Below the pieces are notes generated by a model. That model had not been told where the DNA came from. It ran no database searches and saw only the letters and a list, made by a program, of their open reading frames with translations. A DNA stretch of 64,000 nt from PALSA-505 sp036495485 (GTDB lineage: Bacteria; Actinomycetota; Actinomycetes; Streptosporangiales; Streptosporangiaceae): positions 18,845-82,844 of the forward strand of contig DASXMU010000282.1 in the NCBI GenBank assembly GCA_036495485.1, in the 5' to 3' direction. This document shows positions 62,408 through 64,000 of the stretch, piece after piece. The stretch's first letter is position 1, and each line of letters begins with the position of its first letter. Made by a program: the position numbers and the translations under genes.

Positions 62408-62430
62408 TAAACCGAACGCCGCTCGGTTTA
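62408..62430. promoter_or_regulatory. TetR-type operator upstream of the thiolase gene
   Basis: TAAACCGA-ACGCCGC-TCGGTTTA is a perfect inverted repeat with 8-base arms, 55-78 bases before the thiolase GTG. This size and symmetry fit a TetR regulator of fatty-acid or acyl-CoA genes. No TetR gene is in the window. Confidence 0.65.
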
Positions 62431-62485
62431 CCGCTGAGCTTCCTTGGCCGGAAACACACCCGTCGGCAGAGCAACGGAGGACGTT

Positions 62486-63628
62486 GTGGCAGAGGCATAC
62501 ATCGTCGGGGCGGTCCGTACCGCCGTTGGGAAAAAGAACGGCGGCCTGTCCGCGGTGAACCCGGTGGACATGGCCGCACACGTCCTGAACGAGCTGGTCA
62601 GCCGGACCGGAATCGATCCGGCCGCGGTGGACGACGTGGTCATGGGCTGCGTCTCGCAGATCGGCCCGCAGACGCTCGACATCGCCCGCCAGTCCTGGCT
62701 CTCGGCCGGGCTGCCCGAGCAGGTCCCCGGCGTGACCGTCGACCGGCAGTGCGGCTCCTCACAGCAGGCGGTCCACTTCGCCGCGCAGGCCGTGCTGTCC
62801 GGCACCCAGGACTTGGTCGTCGCGGCCGGTGTGGAGAGCATGAGCATGGTCCCGATGGGCTCGTCGGTAGCGCTGCCGATGGGGATGGCCCTGCCGTTCG
62901 GCGAGGGCTGGAAGAAGCGCTACGGCGACCAGGAGGTCTCCCAGTTCCGCGGCGCCCAGCTCATGTGCGAGAAGTGGGGGATCACCCGCGACCAGCTCGA
63001 GGACTTCGCGCTGCAGAGCCACCAGCGGGCGGTCCTGGCCATCGACGAGGGCAGGTTCACCAGCCAGATCACCGAGCTGGCCGGGGTGACCACCGACGAG
63101 GGACCGCGTCGGGACACCTCCAAGGAGAAGATGGCCAACCTGGACCCGATCCGGGAGGGCTGGGAGATCACCGCGGCCACCGCGTCGCAGATCTCCGACG
63201 GGTCGGCCGCCCTGCTGATCGCCTCGGAGGAGGCGGTGCACCAGCACGGGCTGACCCCGCGGGCCCGCATCCACACGCTGGCCGTGACCGGCGCCGACCC
63301 GGTGTTCATGCTGACCGGCCCGATCCCGGCGACCAAACAGGTACTCACCAGGGCCAAGCTTGACGTCGGCGACATCGACGTGTTCGAGGTCAACGAGGCC
63401 TTCGCCCCCGTGCTGCTGGCCTGGTCCACGGACACCGGCGCGTCGCTGGAGAAGACCAACCCGAACGGCGGCGCGATCGCCCTCGGGCACCCGCTCGGCG
63501 CCACCGGGGCGATCCTGATGACCAAGCTGGTGCACGAGCTCGAGCGCACCGGCGGCCGGTACGGCCTGCAGACGATGTGCGAGGGCGGCGGCCAGGCCAA
63601 CGCCACGATCATCGAGCGCGTCAGCTAG
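62486..63628 (+). CDS. Acetyl-CoA acetyltransferase (thiolase)
   Basis: A 380-residue thiolase: the nucleophile Cys is in VDRQCGSSQQAVHFAA, later VNEAFAPVLLAW, GGAIALGHPLGATGA with the catalytic His, and CEGGGQANATIIER with the second Cys. It condenses or cleaves acyl-CoAs (degradative FadA-like or biosynthetic cannot be separated by sequence here). GTG 62486 follows CGGAGG. The palindrome at 62408-62430 probably regulates it. Confidence 0.9.
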   Translation: MAEAYIVGAVRTAVGKKNGGLSAVNPVDMAAHVLNELVSRTGIDPAAVDDVVMGCVSQIGPQTLDIARQSWLSAGLPEQVPGVTVDRQCGSSQQAVHFAAQAVLSGTQDLVVAAGVESMSMVPMGSSVALPMGMALPFGEGWKKRYGDQEVSQFRGAQLMCEKWGITRDQLEDFALQSHQRAVLAIDEGRFTSQITELAGVTTDEGPRRDTSKEKMANLDPIREGWEITAATASQISDGSAALLIASEEAVHQHGLTPRARIHTLAVTGADPVFMLTGPIPATKQVLTRAKLDVGDIDVFEVNEAFAPVLLAWSTDTGASLEKTNPNGGAIALGHPLGATGAILMTKLVHELERTGGRYGLQTMCEGGGQANATIIERVS

Positions 63629-63669
63629 CCCGTTCCGTCCACCGGGCACCTGCGGCACTCCCCGCCCAA

Positions 63670-63727
63670 GGGTGTCGATGTGCCACCGACCACCACCTGG
63701 TGGTGTCGATGTGCCAGCGACGCCGTG
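63670..63727. repeat. Dispersed GTCGATGTGCCATCGAC double-hairpin repeat, copy 2
   Basis: GGGTGTCGATGTGCCACCGACCACCACC-type doublet followed by a second GTGGTGTCGATGTGCCAGCGAC arm, matching copy 1 at 16106-16164 with a few changes. It lies 42 bases after the thiolase stop and may terminate it. Confidence 0.75.
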
Positions 63728-63805
63728 GCTAGCCCGCTCTCCACGCTTGTCGGTCGGCACCCCACGCGGGGTGCCGGCCGATTTCGTTCGGGTCGGGAAA
63801 AGATC

Positions 63806-63913
63806 TTGAAATTCTCCTTGGGTGCCGAGCGAGAAGCGCTGCGGGCCGCGATCGCCGAGCGGGACGCGCTGCTGGCCCGGCTCCGTGGGGTTGCCGACGG
63901 CGGGCGGGGCTGA
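63806..63913 (+). CDS. Possible small coiled-coil ORF (35 residues)
   Basis: A TTG-started frame reading about 35 residues with a helical, Glu/Ala/Arg-rich pattern (AEREALRAAIAERDALLARLRG). GGGAAAAGA lies upstream. It is followed by a strong hairpin. No family is recognised and it could be chance. Confidence 0.3.
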   Translation: MKFSLGAEREALRAAIAERDALLARLRGVADGGRG

Positions 63914-63921
63914 GATTTGCG

Positions 63922-63961
63922 GCTGTTCCCGCCGTGCGGTCAGTCGCACGGCGGGAACAGC
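63922..63961 (+). terminator. Perfect 17-bp hairpin
   Basis: GCTGTTCCCGCCGTGCG (63922-63938) pairs exactly with CGCACGGCGGGAACAGC (63945-63961) over a GTCAGT loop. It is a candidate terminator for the thiolase/small-ORF unit. Confidence 0.75.
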
Positions 63962-64000
63962 GTAGAGCGGTGGTCAGCGCGCCCGGTCTCGTCCGCGCCT

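Overview
The window is chromosomal DNA from a high-GC, mycothiol-producing actinobacterium. The evidence is the strong G/C bias at third codon positions, many GTG/TTG starts, mshA, carD, senX3/regX3, otsA/otsB, solitary groEL under CIRCE, and gene order recalling Mycobacterium (mshA-YbjN-gpm-senX3-regX3; lpqE-carD-ispF-cysS-rlmB) and Streptomyces (otsB-otsA-thrC-csp-groEL2; serC-citrate synthase-pdxH-dtxR). Genus cannot be fixed from sequence alone. No rRNA, CRISPR array, prophage or transposase gene was seen. One tRNA (Thr, TGT) is present.

Region 1 (1-9290): the end of an EphD-like hydrolase/dehydrogenase fusion, then a compact seven-gene, same-strand cluster (1934-9290) that looks accessory. 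It encodes a TrpD-like transferase, a GT-B glycosyltransferase, a GT2 glycosyltransferase, a divergent TrpRS-like protein, a TyrRS paralogue with a changed amino-acid pocket, a HAD phosphatase and a zinc alcohol dehydrogenase. Several genes overlap by 4 bp. I infer an undescribed small-molecule pathway in which aminoacyl-tRNA-synthetase relatives activate aromatic amino acids, loosely analogous to mycothiol synthesis (GT4 MshA plus CysRS-derived MshC).

Region 2 (9360-20226): a diiron oxygenase, then a potassium/ion-homeostasis island. It has a KdpE regulator, a KdpD-like kinase lacking the usual N-terminal sensor, two convergent KimA-like APC permeases each carrying a C-terminal OB-fold, and a PRC-barrel/MgtE-N/CBS protein. 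Region 3 (20354-40035): CoA-transferase, phospholipase C-type enzyme, lipoproteins, mshA, gpm, senX3-regX3, carD, ispF (with ispD missing from its usual place), cysS, rlmB, tRNA-Thr, a large membrane protein, a PlsC acyltransferase and a SAM hydrolase.

Region 4 (40204-52950): trehalose synthesis genes otsB/otsA, a SAM-I riboswitch in front of a plant-type threonine synthase, a cold-shock protein, groEL with two CIRCE boxes, a vapBC toxin-antitoxin pair, a second cold-shock protein, an MFS transporter, DUF3027 and DUF2530. Region 5 (53228-63913): a MarR regulator plus an MFS pump, thpR, serC, citrate synthase, pdxH, a DtxR regulator, a PAS/GAF/PP2C/ATPase signalling protein and a thiolase behind a TetR-type palindrome.

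Between genes there are at least three dispersed repeat families. Two show compensatory base changes between copies: hairpin arrays at 31381-31490 and 59703-59805, and roughly 100-bp elements with terminal inverted repeats at 18665-18763 and 40053-40154. Several genes end inside tandem repeats or repeat elements.
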